Shown here: positions 24,601 to 36,803 of the stretch, piece by piece
Position numbering within the stretch: position 1 is the first letter of the stretch
How the letters are laid out: every line of letters begins with the position of its first letter
Assembly: GCA_021442155.1 (NCBI GenBank)
Contig: CM038215.1
Coordinates: 5,046,976 to 5,110,975 of the forward strand
Direction: 5' to 3'
Source of the DNA: Cymbidium sinense
Lineage: Eukaryota > Streptophyta > Magnoliopsida > Asparagales > Orchidaceae
Length of the DNA: 64,000 bases
Translations under genes and position numbers: made by a program
The notes under the pieces: generated by a model
Told to the model about the DNA's origin: nothing
The model's input: only the letters and a program-made list of their open reading frames with translations
The model's database searches: none

Positions 24601-27600
24601 AATTAAATAAACTAGGAGATTTAGGTTTATTTAGTTTGTTTAGTTTATTTTCTTATTTATTTTAATTTCTTTTATTTTTTTATTCTTAATTAGGTTTATT
24701 TTTGTTTTTATTTAGCTTAGTTTATTTATTTTAGGTTTATTTATTTTAAATTATTTTATAAGTTTAGGTTTAGGTTTAGGTTTAAGTTTATTTTTCTAGT
24801 TTAGTTATATTTTTATTTTATTTTTTAGGTTTAGGTTTTATTTTTTATCTGAAGGGTTAGGTTTAGGTTTTTATTTTATTTTTTTAAGTTTAAGTTTTAG
24901 TTTTTATTTTAGGTTTATTTTTGGTTTATTTTATTATATTTAGTTTAGGTTTAGTTTATTTTAGGTTTAGGTTTAGGTATTATTTATTTTAGTTTAGTTT
25001 ATCTTAGTTTACGTTTAGGTTGATTTTATTTTTATTTTAGGTTTATGTTATTTTTTAGTTTAGGGTTTATGTTTTATTTTTTATTTATTTTTAGGTTTAT
25101 TTTTTAGGTTTAGGTTTTTATTTAGTTTTTATTACTTTAATTTTTGGTTAATTTTATTTTTATTTTAGGTTTAGTTTTTATTTTTTCTTTAATTTTAATT
25201 TTTTTGGTTTAGGTTTAGGTTTTTGTTTAGGTTTTAGTTTATGTTTTTTTATTTTTGTATTTTTCCATTTCAATTTGGTTTAGGTTTTATTTATTTATTT
25301 TATTTTTAGGTTTTATTTAGTTTTGGTTTAGGTTTTTAGCTTTCTAGGGTTTAGGGTTTAAGGTTTAGGTTTTAGGTTTTCAATTTAGGTTTACTTTTTA
25401 AGTTTTATTTTTTCATTTAGGTTTAGGTTTATTTTTTGTTTATTTTATTTTATTTAGTTTAGGGTTTAGGTTTAGTTTATTTTAGGTTTACATTTAGGTT
25501 TTATTTATTTTAGCTTAGGTTTAGTTTTATTTTATTTTATTTATTTTATTTTTATTTTAGGTTTAGTTTTTATTTTAATTTAGGGTTTGGGTTTTATTTT
25601 TTATTTATTGTTAGGTTTTATTTTTAGGTTTTTTTTCTAGATTTAGGTTTTTATTTAGCTTTTATTTTATCTTAATTTAGGTTTATTTTATTTTAATTTT
25701 ACCTTTAGTTTTTATTTTATTTAGGTTTTTCACTCTTAGGTTTATATTATTTTTTTGTTTAGTTTAGGTTTATATTTATTTTATTTTAGTTTTTTATTAT
25801 TTTTTATTTTATTTAGGGTTTAGGTTTATTTTATTTTTTAGGTTTAGGTTTTTTTATTTATTTTATTGTTAGGTTTTATTTACTTTAGGTTTATATTTTT
25901 AGGTTTTTACAGTTTAGGGTTTAGGGTTTAGTGTTTAGCACAAGGGTTTAGGGATTATGATTTAGGGTTTACTATTTAGGCTTTACAGTTTAGGGTTTTT
26001 ATGATTTAGGGTTTTTACGGTTTAGGGTTTAGGGTTTTGTGCTTAGGGGTTATGGTTTAGGATTAGTTTTGGGTTGAGGGTTTAGGGTTTGAGGGATTAG
26101 GGTTTGGGTTTAGGGTTAGGGTTAGGGTTTAAAGTTTAAGGTTTAGGGTTCAGGGTTTAGGGTTTAAGATTTAGGGTTTATGTTTATGTTTTTTTAGGGT
26201 TTGGGGTTTAGGGTTGTAGGGTTTAGGGATTAGGGTTAGTTTTAGGGTTAAGTGTTTTGGGTTTAGGGTTTAGGATTTAGGGTTTGGGGTTTTAGGTTTA
26301 GGGTTTTTTTATTAGGTAAACTGGTAGATTTAGGTTTTTTTACTTTATTTAGTTTGTTTTTTATATATTTTATTTTTTATTTTTATTTAGATTTATTTTT
26401 AATTTTTATTTCCTTTGTTCAATTTTTTTTTAGGTTTATCTATTTTAGTTTAGGTTTTTTATTATAGTTTATTTTTTATGTTTAGGTTTAGGTTTATGTT
26501 TATTTTTTAGTTTAATTTTAATTTTAATTTTATTTTATTTTTTAGGTTACAGTTTTATTATTTATTATTAGGTTTTATTTTTTTTAGGTTTAGGTTTAAG
26601 GTTCTTTTTTTAGGTTTATTTTTAGATTTATTTTTAAGTTTTATTTTTTAGTTTAGGTTTAAGATTATTTTTACTTTATTTTATTTTATTTAGTTTAGGG
26701 TTTCAGTTTATTTTATTTTATGTTTAGGTTTAAGTTTTATTTATTTTAAGTCTAGTTTATTTTAGTTTAGGTCTAGGTTTATTTCATTTTGGTTATTTTA
26801 GGTTTAGGTTTTTTTTAGTTTAAGATTTAGGTTTTATTTATTATTTATTTTTAGGTTCTATGTTTAGGTTAAGGTTTTTATTTAGTTTTAATTTTATTTT
26901 AATTTAGGTTTATTTGATTTCTTTTAGTTTAGTTTAGGTTTTTATTTATTTTATTTTATTTTATTTTATTTTTTAGGTTTAGTTTTAGGTTTAGGTTTAG
27001 GTTTAGGTTTTAGTTTAGGTTTTTATCTTATTTTATTTTTATTTTATTTAGGTTTAGGTATTTTTATTTATTTTAGTTTTAAGTTTTATTTAGTTTAGGT
27101 TTAAGTTTTTAGGTTTTTAGGGTTTAAGAATTATGGTTTAGGGTTTATGGTTTATGATTTAGGATTTAGGTTTTAGGATTTAGGGTTGTAAGCTTTAGGG
27201 TTTAGGGTTTAGGGTTTTTTAGGGTTTAGGGCTTAGATTTTATGGTTGTAGGTTTATTCATGCAGGTTTATGGTTTACGGTTTAGTGTTTAGGGTTTAGG
27301 GTTTAAGATTTAGGGTTTCGAGTTTTTATTTTTTAAATTAAGTGCACTGGTAGGTTTAGGTTCATTTAGTTTACTTAGTTTAGTTTTTATTTATTTTAGT
27401 TTATTTTATTTATATTTTTTATTTAGGTTTATTTTTTATTTTCATTTAATTTAGTTTATTTATTCTAGGCTTATTAATTTTAATTTATCTTTTAGATTTA
27501 GCTTTAGGTTTGGGTTTACTTTTTAGTTTAGTTTTATTTTTATTTTTTTTTTAAGTATAGGTTTTTAGGGTTTTGGGTTTTGGGTTTAGAGTTTAGGATT

Positions 27601-30520
27601 TAGGGTTTATGATTTTAGGGTTTTAGGTTTTAGGTTTTAGGGTTTAGGGTTAGTGTTTAGTGTTTAGGCTATAGGTTGAGGGTTTTGGATTTTGGGTTAG
27701 TGGTTTAGGGTTTTAGGGTTTAGGGTTTAGGGTTTAGGGCTTATGGTTTTGGGTTTAGGATTTGGGGTTTAGGGTTTATGGTTTTGGGTTTTGGTTTAGG
27801 AGTTTAGGATTTTGGGTTTAGGGTTTAGGGTTTAGGGTTTATTTCAGGCTCTAGGGTTTAGGGTTTTTTTAAATTAAGTAAACTAGTAGGTTTAAGTTTA
27901 TTTAGTTTACTTAGTTTATCTTTTATTTATTTTAATTTATTATATTTTTTATTTTTATTTAGGTTTAGTTTTTATTTTTATTTACTTTAGTTTATTAATT
28001 TTATGTTTATTTATTTTAGTTTAGGTATTTTAGTTTAGGTTTATTATTATATTTTATTTTTTTGGTTTAGGTTTAGGTTTAGTTTTATTTTTTAGTTGAG
28101 TTTTAATTTAATATTATTTTTTAGGTTTAGGCTTTTTGGGTTAAGGGTTTAGAGTTTAGGATTTTTAATTTATGGTTTAGGATTTAGGGTTTAAAGCTTT
28201 AGGGTTTAGGGTTTAGGGTTAAGGTTTAGGGTTTAGGGTTTAAGGTTTAGGGTTTAGTGTTTAGGGTTTAGGATTTAGGGTTTTTAGGGTTTAGGGTTTA
28301 TGGTTTAGGATTTAGGGTTTAGGGTTTAAGGTTTTAGGTTTTAGGTTTGGGGTTTAGGTTCTTAGGGTTTAGAGTTTAGGTTTAAGTTAGATTTAGGTTG
28401 TAGTTTAGGTTAGTTTAGGTTTAAGTTTTTTTTACTTTTTTATTTTTTATTTTTTAGGGTTTTAGGTATATGATTGAGGGTTTATGGCTTAGGGTTTTGG
28501 GTTTAGGTTTTAGATTTAGGTTTCAGGTTTTAATTTAGGTTTATTTTTAAATTAAGTAAATCAATAAGTTTAAGTTTTTTAAGTTTATTTTTAGGGTTTA
28601 GGGTTAGATTAGTTTAGTGATTAGGTTTAAGGTTTAGTTTAGTGTTTGGTTTAGGTTTGGGGTTTAGGTTAGTGGTTCAGGTTTAGGTTTGGTTTAGGTT
28701 TGAAGTTTAAGTTTTAGGTTTAGGGTTCAAGTTTTAGTTTAGGGTTTAGGGTTTAGGGGTTTTTAGAGTTTATGGTTTTTTAGGGTTTAGGGTTTAGGCT
28801 TTAGGCTTTAGGCTTTAGGGTTTAGAGTATAGGGTTGTAGGTTTAGTGTTATAGGTTTAAGGTTTAGGGTTTAGGATTAGTTTAGGGATAGGGTTAAGGG
28901 TTTAGGGTTTAGAATTTTTTTTTAAATTAAGTAAACTGATAGGTTTAGGTCTATTTAATTTACTTAGTTTATTTTTTTATTTTTGTTTAGGTTTTTTTTA
29001 TTTAGTTTAGTTTATTTAGTTTAAGTTTCATTATTTTAGTTTAATTTTTTATTTTAATTTAATTTTTATTTTTAGGGTTAGGTTTAAGTTTATTTTTTAG
29101 TTTAGTTTTATTTTTCTCTTACCTTTAAGTTTATGTTTTTAGGTTTTTAGGGTTTAGGATTTAGGGTTAAAGGTTTAGGGTTTTAGAGTTTAAGGTTTAG
29201 GTTATTTGGGGCTGTTTACTACTAGTGTTTTTTAGGGTTTAGGTTTAGTCATTTAGGTTTAGGGTTTAGGGTTTTATGTTTGGGGTTTAGGGTTTTAGGG
29301 TTTAGGGTTTAAGAATCAGGGTTGTATGTTTAGGGTTTAGGTTTATAATTTTTTGGTTAGGGTTTAGTGTTTAGGGTTTAGGGTTTAGGGTTTAAGGTCT
29401 TGGGCATTGGATTTTGTGTTTTGGGTTAGGGGTTTAGGGTTTATGGTTTAAAGTTTAGGATTGTAGGTTTACGGTTTAGGGTTTAGGGCTAGGGTTTAAG
29501 GTTTAGGGTTTAGGGTTGAGGGTTTAGGGTTTAGGTTTTAGGATTAGGGTTCAAGTTTTGCTTTAGGGTCTAGGGTTTTAGGTTTTTTAGGATTTAGGGT
29601 TTAGGGTTAGTTTTATAATTTAGGGTTTAGGATTTTGGGTTTATGGTTTTTTCAAAAAAAATTAAGTAAATTAGTATGTTTAGTTTATTTAGTTTAGTTA
29701 GTATATTTTTTATTTATTTTAGTTTATTTTTTTTAATTTTTGTTTAAGTTTATTTTTATTTCTATTTTTATTTAGTTTAGTTTATTTGTTTTAGTTTAGA
29801 TTTTTATTTTAGTTTATTTTTTAGGTTTAGGATTCGATCTAGTCTTATTTTTTTAGTTGAGTTTTAATTTTATTTTACTTTTTAAGTTTTTTAGGTTTAG
29901 GGTTTAGAGTTTAGGGTTTAGGATTTAGGGTTTAAGGTTTTAGGGTTTAGGGTTTTGGGTTATGGTTTAGGGTTTAGGGTTTAGTGTTTAGGCTTTAGGA
30001 TTTAGGTTTTTTGGGTTTATGGTTTAGGGTTTAAGTTTAAGGGTTTTGGGTTTTGGGTTTTGGGTTTTGGGTTTGGTGTTTAGGATTTTAGAGTTTAAGG
30101 TTTAGGGTTTAGGGTTTAGGGTTTAGGGTTAGTTTAAACTTTAGGTTTAGGTTTAGGTTTATTTAGGGTTTAATTTAGGTTTGAGGTTTAGATTTTAGAG
30201 TTTAAGGTTTAAGTTTTGTATGTTTAGAGTTTAGATCCAGGTTAGGGTTTAGGGTTTAGGTTTAAGTTTAGGTTTTAGGTTTAGGTTTAGGTTCTTGTTT
30301 AGGTTTAGGGTTTTTTTATTTTAGTTTAAGTTTAGGTTTAGTTTAGGGTTGTAGGTTTAGTGCTGTAGGTTTAAGGTTTAGGGTTTAAGGTTAGTTTTAG
30401 GGTTTATGGTTTAGGGTTTAGGGCTTATGTTTTATCATTTTAGGTTTAGTCTTGTAGGTTTAGGGTTTAGGGTTTAGGGTTTAAAGTTTAGGATTGAGGG
30501 TTTCGGGTTTATTTTTTAAA
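24601..30520 (+). repeat. Satellite superunit 4 (about 5.9 kb, right end lost)
   Basis: Hinges at 24601, 26311, 27334, 27871, 28549, 28923 and 29658, with a last degenerate hinge-like A/T stretch at about 30,507-30,530 where unique DNA begins. Intervals shrink to 0.37-0.74 kb toward the right, suggesting internal deletions. Two sites (about 28,715 and 29,536) carry the word GGGTTCAAGTTTT that precedes the GRP fragments elsewhere, but no GRP sequence follows. Confidence 0.55.
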
Positions 30521-31400
30521 TTAAAAAAATGGTCTATCTAAAATGAAATTAAATTTGAAAATATTTTACATTTATATATTAAGTCATATGCTCATACCAC
30601 TCATGCTCTAGTCTCTTAGGGAGTGTGTTTAGGACTTTAGTCTCTTTCTAATTAAATAACTACCCTAGCTATCTTGCAATTCATAAGACCAGACTACATG
30701 ATTTTAAAATCATAGGAGTTTGTTGATGGCCACTCCAAGCGATTATAAGTCTAGAAGTCGGACAATTTATTCTCTCTTGTGGAGGCAAACCCTTATGTCT
30801 ATCTGTCGCTTAGATTAAGGTCATGCTTTAGCTTGTACTAAAGCTCCATAAATTTAGGATCTGAGGTAGCTATTTCCTTTGGGCTATGAGCATAAATTCT
30901 CACCTCTTGGGCAATACCATAACCTTGTGTTGGTGGATTATAAACCTTAGTAATCTAATTAAATTTCAACTCAAAATATATAATTCTCCTTAGCTACAAA
31001 ATTATAAAGCCCAACTATAGGATAGATTGGAATGCTCACTATGCTTCCTAGTATCATTAATATTTCCTAGTTATTTTATTTGGATTCCAAAATAAATCTT
31101 CTCCTTAAACTTTCCCAATTGAATTTTCAAATACAACCAATCTTTGATAGTCTAACCTTGAAATATTTGGAGATGATAATTATGTACTTTAATCAAGAGT
31201 ATTCTTATGAAACTTCATTTCCTAAGATGTAATTAACTATGAAGGCTTGCCTCCATAGGAAACTTAAGAACCTGGTTTAATAGAAACCCTGCTTTATTCA
31301 TTAATATAAAGCAGAGAAAAAATCTATCATACATTTGAAAACCCATCATGCCTTAGGAGTCTTTATTATGTGATTAGGTCCATTGTATGGTGATGCCTCT
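30521..31400 (-). other. Unique DNA of unknown origin beside the gypsy fragment
   Basis: About 0.9 kb of ordinary-complexity sequence starting where the satellite stops. On the minus strand short stretches look like decayed coding sequence (for example AQEVRIYAHSPKEIATSDPK near 30,870-30,930), but I do not recognise the family. It may belong to the same retroelement or be older unrelated sequence. Nothing else is supported. Confidence 0.4.
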
Positions 31401-31539
31401 ATCTTTCGAGATAGTATATCATACTTCAATGTTGTACCTAATCACCTCAAAAAGTACCCCGCCCCCTATACATCCAAAAATACACACCATAAGCCCTCTC
31501 GCTTTATTCATTGAATCCTCTTAACATCATCCTTTCTTT

Positions 31540-31931
31540 TTGGAGTTTGAAGATGTTGATCCTCAAGCAGGTAAAGGTTCTTAGACTCATAATGTTGATT
31601 GATACACCTTGGTCAACTAGAACTCTGGATAGGTTGTATCAACCAACATCCACTGTAATGTAAAGAGGTGGTTGTGCTCAGTCATCCCTAGGTGTAAGCC
31701 TTCATCGCTGAATGTAACTCCTAAGATGTCTTTTGAGTGGCATGCCTCCTCTTTAGTAGTAGTCAGTTGAGCTAAGAATATCTCTAGATCAAGTAAGGCC
31801 TTGATTAGAGATTCCCTCGTCTCTTTGGATAAGACAAGGGCGTCATATATGCTTAACTTAGCTGTAAACTTTCTAAGGTGAGCTAGGACATTGTAATCAA
31901 ATCTAGCTTGGTCCTCCACAAGCATATCCAT
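31540..31931 (-). pseudogene. Retroelement aspartic protease region remnant
   Basis: An open stretch of 104 codons (31,617-31,931) carries the pre-protease segment with DYNVLAHLRKFTAKLSIYDA and VTFSDEGLHLGMTEHNHLF. After a frameshift the active-site motif VDQGVSINIM is read at about 31,588-31,617, with LRTF downstream and MMLRGFNE near 31,510. DQG in place of DSG or DTG is common in this plant lineage. The protease would cleave the gag-pol polyprotein. Recognisable protease sequence stops near 31.4 kb. Confidence 0.75.
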
Positions 31932-33239
31932 GGGTGGAGCATCCTATGGAGGGGCTATCACGCTCCTTTGCAATGACTTACCCTTATCACAAGTACTACC
32001 CTAGGAGGTAGAACTTTTGCCCTAGGTTGACTTCAGTGACTCCTTGGAATGATGAGCTTGTGGAAAGTTCTATCTTCTCATCGGTCATACCTACATCTTC
32101 TCCTATGGGAACCTCAAAGTCAGTTGACTCTAAGTCAATCTCAAGAGGTCAACGATTGAGAGAAGGATAGTCGACTCAAAGGGAAAAGGAACTATTAGAG
32201 CAATTATTTTTATTTAGATTCAGAGAGCTTTCAATTGGAATAAAATTAAGACCACCAGAAGTAGAAAATATATAAGTAGAATCAGCTTTCTTCATTAATT
32301 TCTTTTCGGGTGGAGGTACATGATAGAAATCAAGTAAAGTAAGTAGATTAAGGGATTTAGTGCCTTTATCCGTAGATACAATGCCCCTGCCAATAGAAGA
32401 GGAGATAGAAGAAGAGGTGGTAGCTACAATAGTGGTGGGAGTATTGGACTTCGATGGTGGCTACATTAGTGGACTATCCTGGGCAAGTATGGTGAGTTGT
32501 TGTTACTGCTGGGCTATCACCCTCCCTGAGTTGTCCTTTGCAACTAGCAAACCTTCTTTAGTGTTAGAGGTTTGAGCTACTTCAAGCACTTGAATGGAAA
32601 GCTTATTGATCTTAGAAATGATCTTCGTAGAGGTTCGAGATGGGGAGATATCCTAACCTTCATTGGTCTTGAGAGGATCACAAATATCCCCATGGATTAC
32701 TCTAACAGAACTGGATGATTGATCTAATAAGTATTCCTTAGGGATAAATATGTATCTCAACTTGTAGCTGCACTTAAGCTAATCTTTAAATGTTATACAA
32801 TCCTCTAAGACATGATCTAACATGCGGTGGTAGGGGCATAGCTATGATCATCACTCTTGCCCACTTCCCCTGGCCTCTTAGGCTTTGGTAACTGAAAGTC
32901 AGGTTGCTTTAAGATATTCTTAAAGATTTTCCTAGCTACCTCCCTCTTGAATGAATATGGCTTATTCAATCTATTGGCAAGAGTAGGTGGAAAGTAGCTA
33001 CCTGGTGATGGATAAGCATATCGCTATTGGGTTGGTTGCTGAGGTGGTGGAAATGGTCATTGTGGCACCTGCGGTGGCCGGTATGATGGCCAAAGTGGTA
33101 GAAGAGGAGGTGACAAAGCAGGATGCTAAGCTCATAGTCTCTCATACTGAACTCTGGTTGGCTGCTTCCCTCTGTCCACTGACACAACTGTCCCTGGCTT
33201 CTTCTCAAACACCTTATGCGGCTTGGGCCTAGATGATTG

Positions 33240-33737
33240 GTCGGGAAAGGGCAACTATTTGGCTTTCTCTTGTAGGCTAGCCTCCTTGTTGATTAATTTT
33301 TTGAATGTTTTGATAGTAATGCCCTTAATCATGAAGGCGATCGGGTCATGGATATTCTTGAGAAGAATCTTAATGGCATGCTATTCGGACAGTTGTGGTT
33401 CACATTTCATGCTCAGGTTGCGCCACCTGAGAATGTAATCAACAAGGGACTCGTTGAGTTTCTGGTTCTCTACAATGAGGTTGCTTACAATCACCCTCTA
33501 TTGAGCTCCAATAAACCTCTTAATGAAGAGGGGCTCCAACTCAGCAAAAGACTTCACCGAACTGTTGGGCAGTTTGGTGTACCAATCAAATGCAACACCT
33601 GACAGACTACTAACAAAAAGGCAGAAGAGGAGTGCGTTGCTGCCACCGGTGTTGCAATAGTCAGATCTAAAGTTTGCAATGTGTTATCGTGGGTTTCCAC
33701 AACCATCAAAGATCTTAAAGGATGGTGGCACAAAATC
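33240..33737 (-). pseudogene. Retrotransposon gag domain remnant
   Basis: The minus strand shows VPPSFKIFDGCGNPR, then ALLFCLFVSSLSGVAFDWYT, KLPNSSVKSFAELEPLFIKR and later DYILRWRNLS and KNIHDPIAFMIKGI. This is the usual retrotransposon gag pattern: a target-capture opening, an aromatic W-Y-LP core and a helical C-terminal part. Gag forms the particle that packages element RNA. One or more frameshifts occur, and the 5' end is missing where telomere-like repeat begins. Confidence 0.75.
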
Positions 33738-34319
33738 CTAAATAAAACAAAAACTAAATAAAAACCTAAACCTAAAAAATAAACATAAAAATAAAACCTA
33801 AAAAAATAAAACATAAAACCTAAACCCTAAACTAAAAAAAAAACCTAAACCTAAATAAACGAAATAAAATAAACATAAACCTAAACTAAAATAAACTAAA
33901 CTAAAATAATTAAAACCTAAACCAAAACCTAAAATAAATTAAACGTAAACCATAAACTAAATAAAATAAAATTAACTAAAAAAAACCTAAACCTAAACTA
34001 AAGAAAAAAAACCTAAAATAAACTTAAAATAAAACCTAAAACCATAACCTAAAAATAAAATAAAACTAAACCTAAACCTAAAAATAAAAATAAAATTTAC
34101 CTAAAAGATAAAAAATAAAACAAAACTAAAATAAACATAAACCTAAACATAAACCTAAAAAACTAAAATTAAAACCTAAACTAAAATAAATAAACTACTA
34201 AATAAATAAATTAAACCTAAATAAAATTAAAAATAAACTAAAATAAATAATGGATAAACTAAATTTATCTAAACCTATTGGTTTGCTGATTTAAAACATT
34301 AAACCCTATACCCTAAACC

Positions 34320-34500
34320 TAAATCCTGAGCCACACCCTGCTGACACCACCACCAGGCCACTGACCCTGTAAAAAGGCCAGGCCTGAGCCACCCAAAGGC
34401 TGACCCTAGTCCTACCCTGGGCCTAAAAACCCTAAACCCTAAAGCACACTAGGCCCTGAGCCTAAACCATAAACTCTGACCACCCTAAAATCCTGGGTTT
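34320..34500 (-). repeat. GC-rich variant patch in the C-rich satellite
   Basis: CCCTGAGCC, CCAGGCC and CCCTGCTGACACC words where CCCTAAA would be expected. A weaker patch with CCCTG words lies at 35,310-35,510. Same two explanations as for the patches on the G-rich side. Confidence 0.6.
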
Positions 34501-35590
34501 AAAATCCTAAACCCTAAACCCTAAACACTAATAACCTAAATAAACCTACTAAATAAAACATAAAAATAAAATAAATAAAAATAAACATAAATAAATTAAA
34601 ATAAAATAAAATAAAAACCTAAACTAAAACCTAAAAATAAAATAAAATAAACTAATAAAATAAACTAAAATTACATAAATAATAACCGAAACTAAACTAA
34701 AAATATAAAATAAACTTAAGATTAAAAAACTTAAATAAAATTAACCTAAAATAAACCTAAAATAAAATAAAATAAATACTAAATAAAAACCTAATCTTAA
34801 AAAATAAATGCTAAACCCTAAACTAAAAAAAAACCTAAAAATAAAAAAAAATAAATCTTAAACCCTAAACTAAAAAAAACATAAACCTAAAATAAAAATA
34901 AAATAAACAAAAACTTAAAGTAAAATTAACTAATCTAAAATCAATATAACCTAAACCTAGACTTAAAATAAAGTAAACATAAACCTAAACCTAAACTAAA
35001 TAAAATAAAATAAACCTAAACCTAAACTAAAAAATAAAAACTAAAAATAAAACATAAAATCAAAACCTAAAACCTAAACCTAAAAAAACAAAATAAAAAC
35101 ATAAACATAAACCTTAAATAAAAACTTAAAATAAAATAAAATAAAACTAAACTAAAAAAAAATGACATAAACCTAAACCCTAATAAATAAACTAAAATAA
35201 ATACCTAAAAATAAACTAAACTAAATAAACATAAACTTAATTAAAATAAAATAAAATCTAATAATGATAAATAAACTAGGTAAACTATGTAAACCAAAAT
35301 CTGGGTTTAATTAAAACCCTGCCCTAAATCCTGCTATACCTGAAAACTAAGACCTACACTAAACCTGCACACTAATCCTGCAACCCTAAACCCTACACTA
35401 CAACCCTGACCCTAGGCCACCAAACCCTAACTAAACATTAAACCTTAAAAGCATAAACCTGACCCACCCTCCACCCTGACCCCTAAACTCTACCCTAAAC
35501 CCTAAACCCTACCCCAAACCCCACTTAAACCTAAAGTAACTAAATAAATAAACCTTAAGACCTAATAAACCTAAACCTAAACCAACACCC

Positions 35591-36075
35591 TAAGAATGGG
35601 CAGAACCCTGATGATAGGAACATCACGTCAACCAAGCTCTATCTAGATCTGGCAGTGGAGGCGAAAGAGTAGGCATCAATTATCATTGGGGTGGTGGGGG
35701 ATCTGGAGCTGCTGGGGGATATGGAAGTGGTGGTCAGAGTTAATGTAGTTAAGGAGACAGGAGGACCGACAGAGGTTACAACCGTGGTGGTGGCGAAGGA
35801 AGAGATCAGGGATATGATGTTCGATCACGCTACTCGAGAGGCCAAGGTGTTTCTGATGGGAACTAAAGAAATTGAAGAATAGTTGATCCGATCTAGTGCT
35901 TATGGAATTATGTCTTTATAGTAGAGACGGTTCAAGTTATCTAGAGTTTTTGATTTGCTCTATGCGTGCTCATTTTTAATCTATGTCATCATTTGTGTCT
36001 TAGAAAACTTGGTGTGTTACTTGGTTGATGAAATCAAAAAGAAGAAATATTGAATCTAAATTTGATCTCAGTTAA
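35591..36075 (+). pseudogene. GRP retro-copy 3 (best preserved)
   Basis: On the + strand, because the surrounding satellite is inverted here. Begins AAGAATGGGCAGAA right after CCCT, giving NGQNLDDRNITVNQA across a frame change. This is the typical end of a class IV GRP RRM. A glycine-rich tail follows (GGYNRGGGEGRDQGYD, SRYSRGQGVSDGN, stop at about 35,860), then the 3' UTR. It ends GATCTCAGTT followed by nine A before the C-rich repeats resume. The terminal A run and missing 5' part are what LINE-driven retro-insertion of an mRNA would leave. Confidence 0.8.
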
Positions 36076-36803
36076 AAAAAAACTAAACCTAAACTATAAA
36101 TAAAACACAACCCTAAACCCTAAACCCTAAATAAAATAAAATATAACCACTAACCCAAAACCTACAACCCTACCACAAACCCTAAACTATAACCCTAAAT
36201 AAACCCTAAACCAAACTCCCAAAACCTAAACCTAAAGCCTAAAAAACCCTAAACCCATGAACTCATCCCTAAACCCTTAACCCTAAACCCCACCACTAAC
36301 ACTAATCCCTAAACCCTAAAAAAACCTAAAACCTAAACTAAATAAAAAAAATAAATAAAACTACTAAAATAAAACTTAAAATAATAAAATAAAACCTAAA
36401 CTAAATAACACTTGATAAAAAATAAAGTAAAACCTAGGCTAAATAAAATAAAATAAAAAATAAAACTAAACTAGGCACTAAAATGAAAAAAATAAAAAAA
36501 CTAAGCTAAAAAATAAATAAAATGAAAACCTAAAAACAAAGGCCTAAATAAAATAAATAATGGAAATAAACTAGAAGCTATAAAATGAAAAATAAACAAA
36601 ATGAGCTGAGGCCTTAAAATAAGATAAATGATCCTAAGCTGGGCTCTAAACTAAATGAATAAAGATCTGAGAAAGCCTGTGCTTAAAATAAGGAAAGTAA
36701 AGGCACAGGAAGGCTGAGTGAGCCTGGAAACTAAAAAAGCATGGAGCTGAGCCCTGAGAATAAAAGATAAAATGGCAAGATGAATGAAAACTAAAAGAGT
36801 AAA

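Larger units (their letters stand above)
1..30520 (+). repeat. Telomere-derived higher-order satellite array, G-rich on + strand
   Basis: Seen: almost 30.5 kb built from TTTAGGG, its variants (TTTAAGG, TTTAGAG, TTTAGGA, TTTATGG) and AT-rich spacers made of TTTAGG, TTTAG and TTTATTTT words. The + strand is nearly C-free. Heptamer blocks (about 0.15-0.5 kb) end in a T-run/A-run hinge, after which an AT-rich spacer of about 0.7-1.3 kb restarts with the same order of words in most copies. Hinges lie near 943, 3532, 5521, 7241, 8535, 9489, 9841, 10857, 11866, 13751, 14846, 14931, 15985, 17205, 18265, 19921, 20999, 23117, 23521, 24601, 26311, 27334, 27871, 28549, 28923 and 29658. Many intervals cluster at 1.0-1.1 kb. 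Inference: an interstitial telomere-like satellite with nested higher-order repeats. It is not a chromosome end, because the heptamers are degenerate and unique DNA follows. Confidence 0.85.
31400..33737 (-). mobile_element. Ty3/gypsy (Tat-like) retrotransposon fragment: gag to protease
   Basis: Minus-strand coding remains in gag-pol order. It starts inside gag at 33,737 (VPPSFKIFDG), passes the gag core and a basic/proline-rich region (about 32,900-33,230), a low-conservation linker, and reaches the protease near 31,590. The gag start, LTRs, reverse transcriptase and integrase are not here. Many stops and frameshifts show an old dead copy. The right edge abuts C-rich telomere-like repeat directly. 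The wording (DYNVLAHLR, LSIYDALVLSKETRE before the protease) resembles plant Tat-lineage polyproteins; the lineage call rests on memory of that family. Confidence 0.75.
33738..36803 (-). repeat. Telomere-derived satellite, C-rich on + strand
   Basis: The same repeat family as 1-30,520 but reversed: CCCTAAA, CCTAAA and AAATAAAA words. A reverse-strand hinge (ACCTATTGGTTTGCTGATTT) lies at 34,272-34,293. Heptamer-rich parts are at about 34,300-34,540, 35,300-35,520 and 36,100-36,330. GRP copy 3 is embedded. The last 250 bases before the gap drift into irregular words with many G (GAGCTGAGGCC and similar), suggesting poor consensus at a contig end. No other gene is seen. Confidence 0.8.

Noticed and set aside
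1..30520. A true chromosome end (telomere)
   Set aside because: Heptamer runs are never longer than about five perfect copies, are interrupted by spacers, and unique retroelement DNA and further reversed arrays follow.
32360..33602. Several plus-strand frames of 70-84 codons (32,360; 32,987; 33,223; 33,348)
   Set aside because: All are antisense to the gag-protease coding remains on the minus strand, which carry the recognisable motifs.
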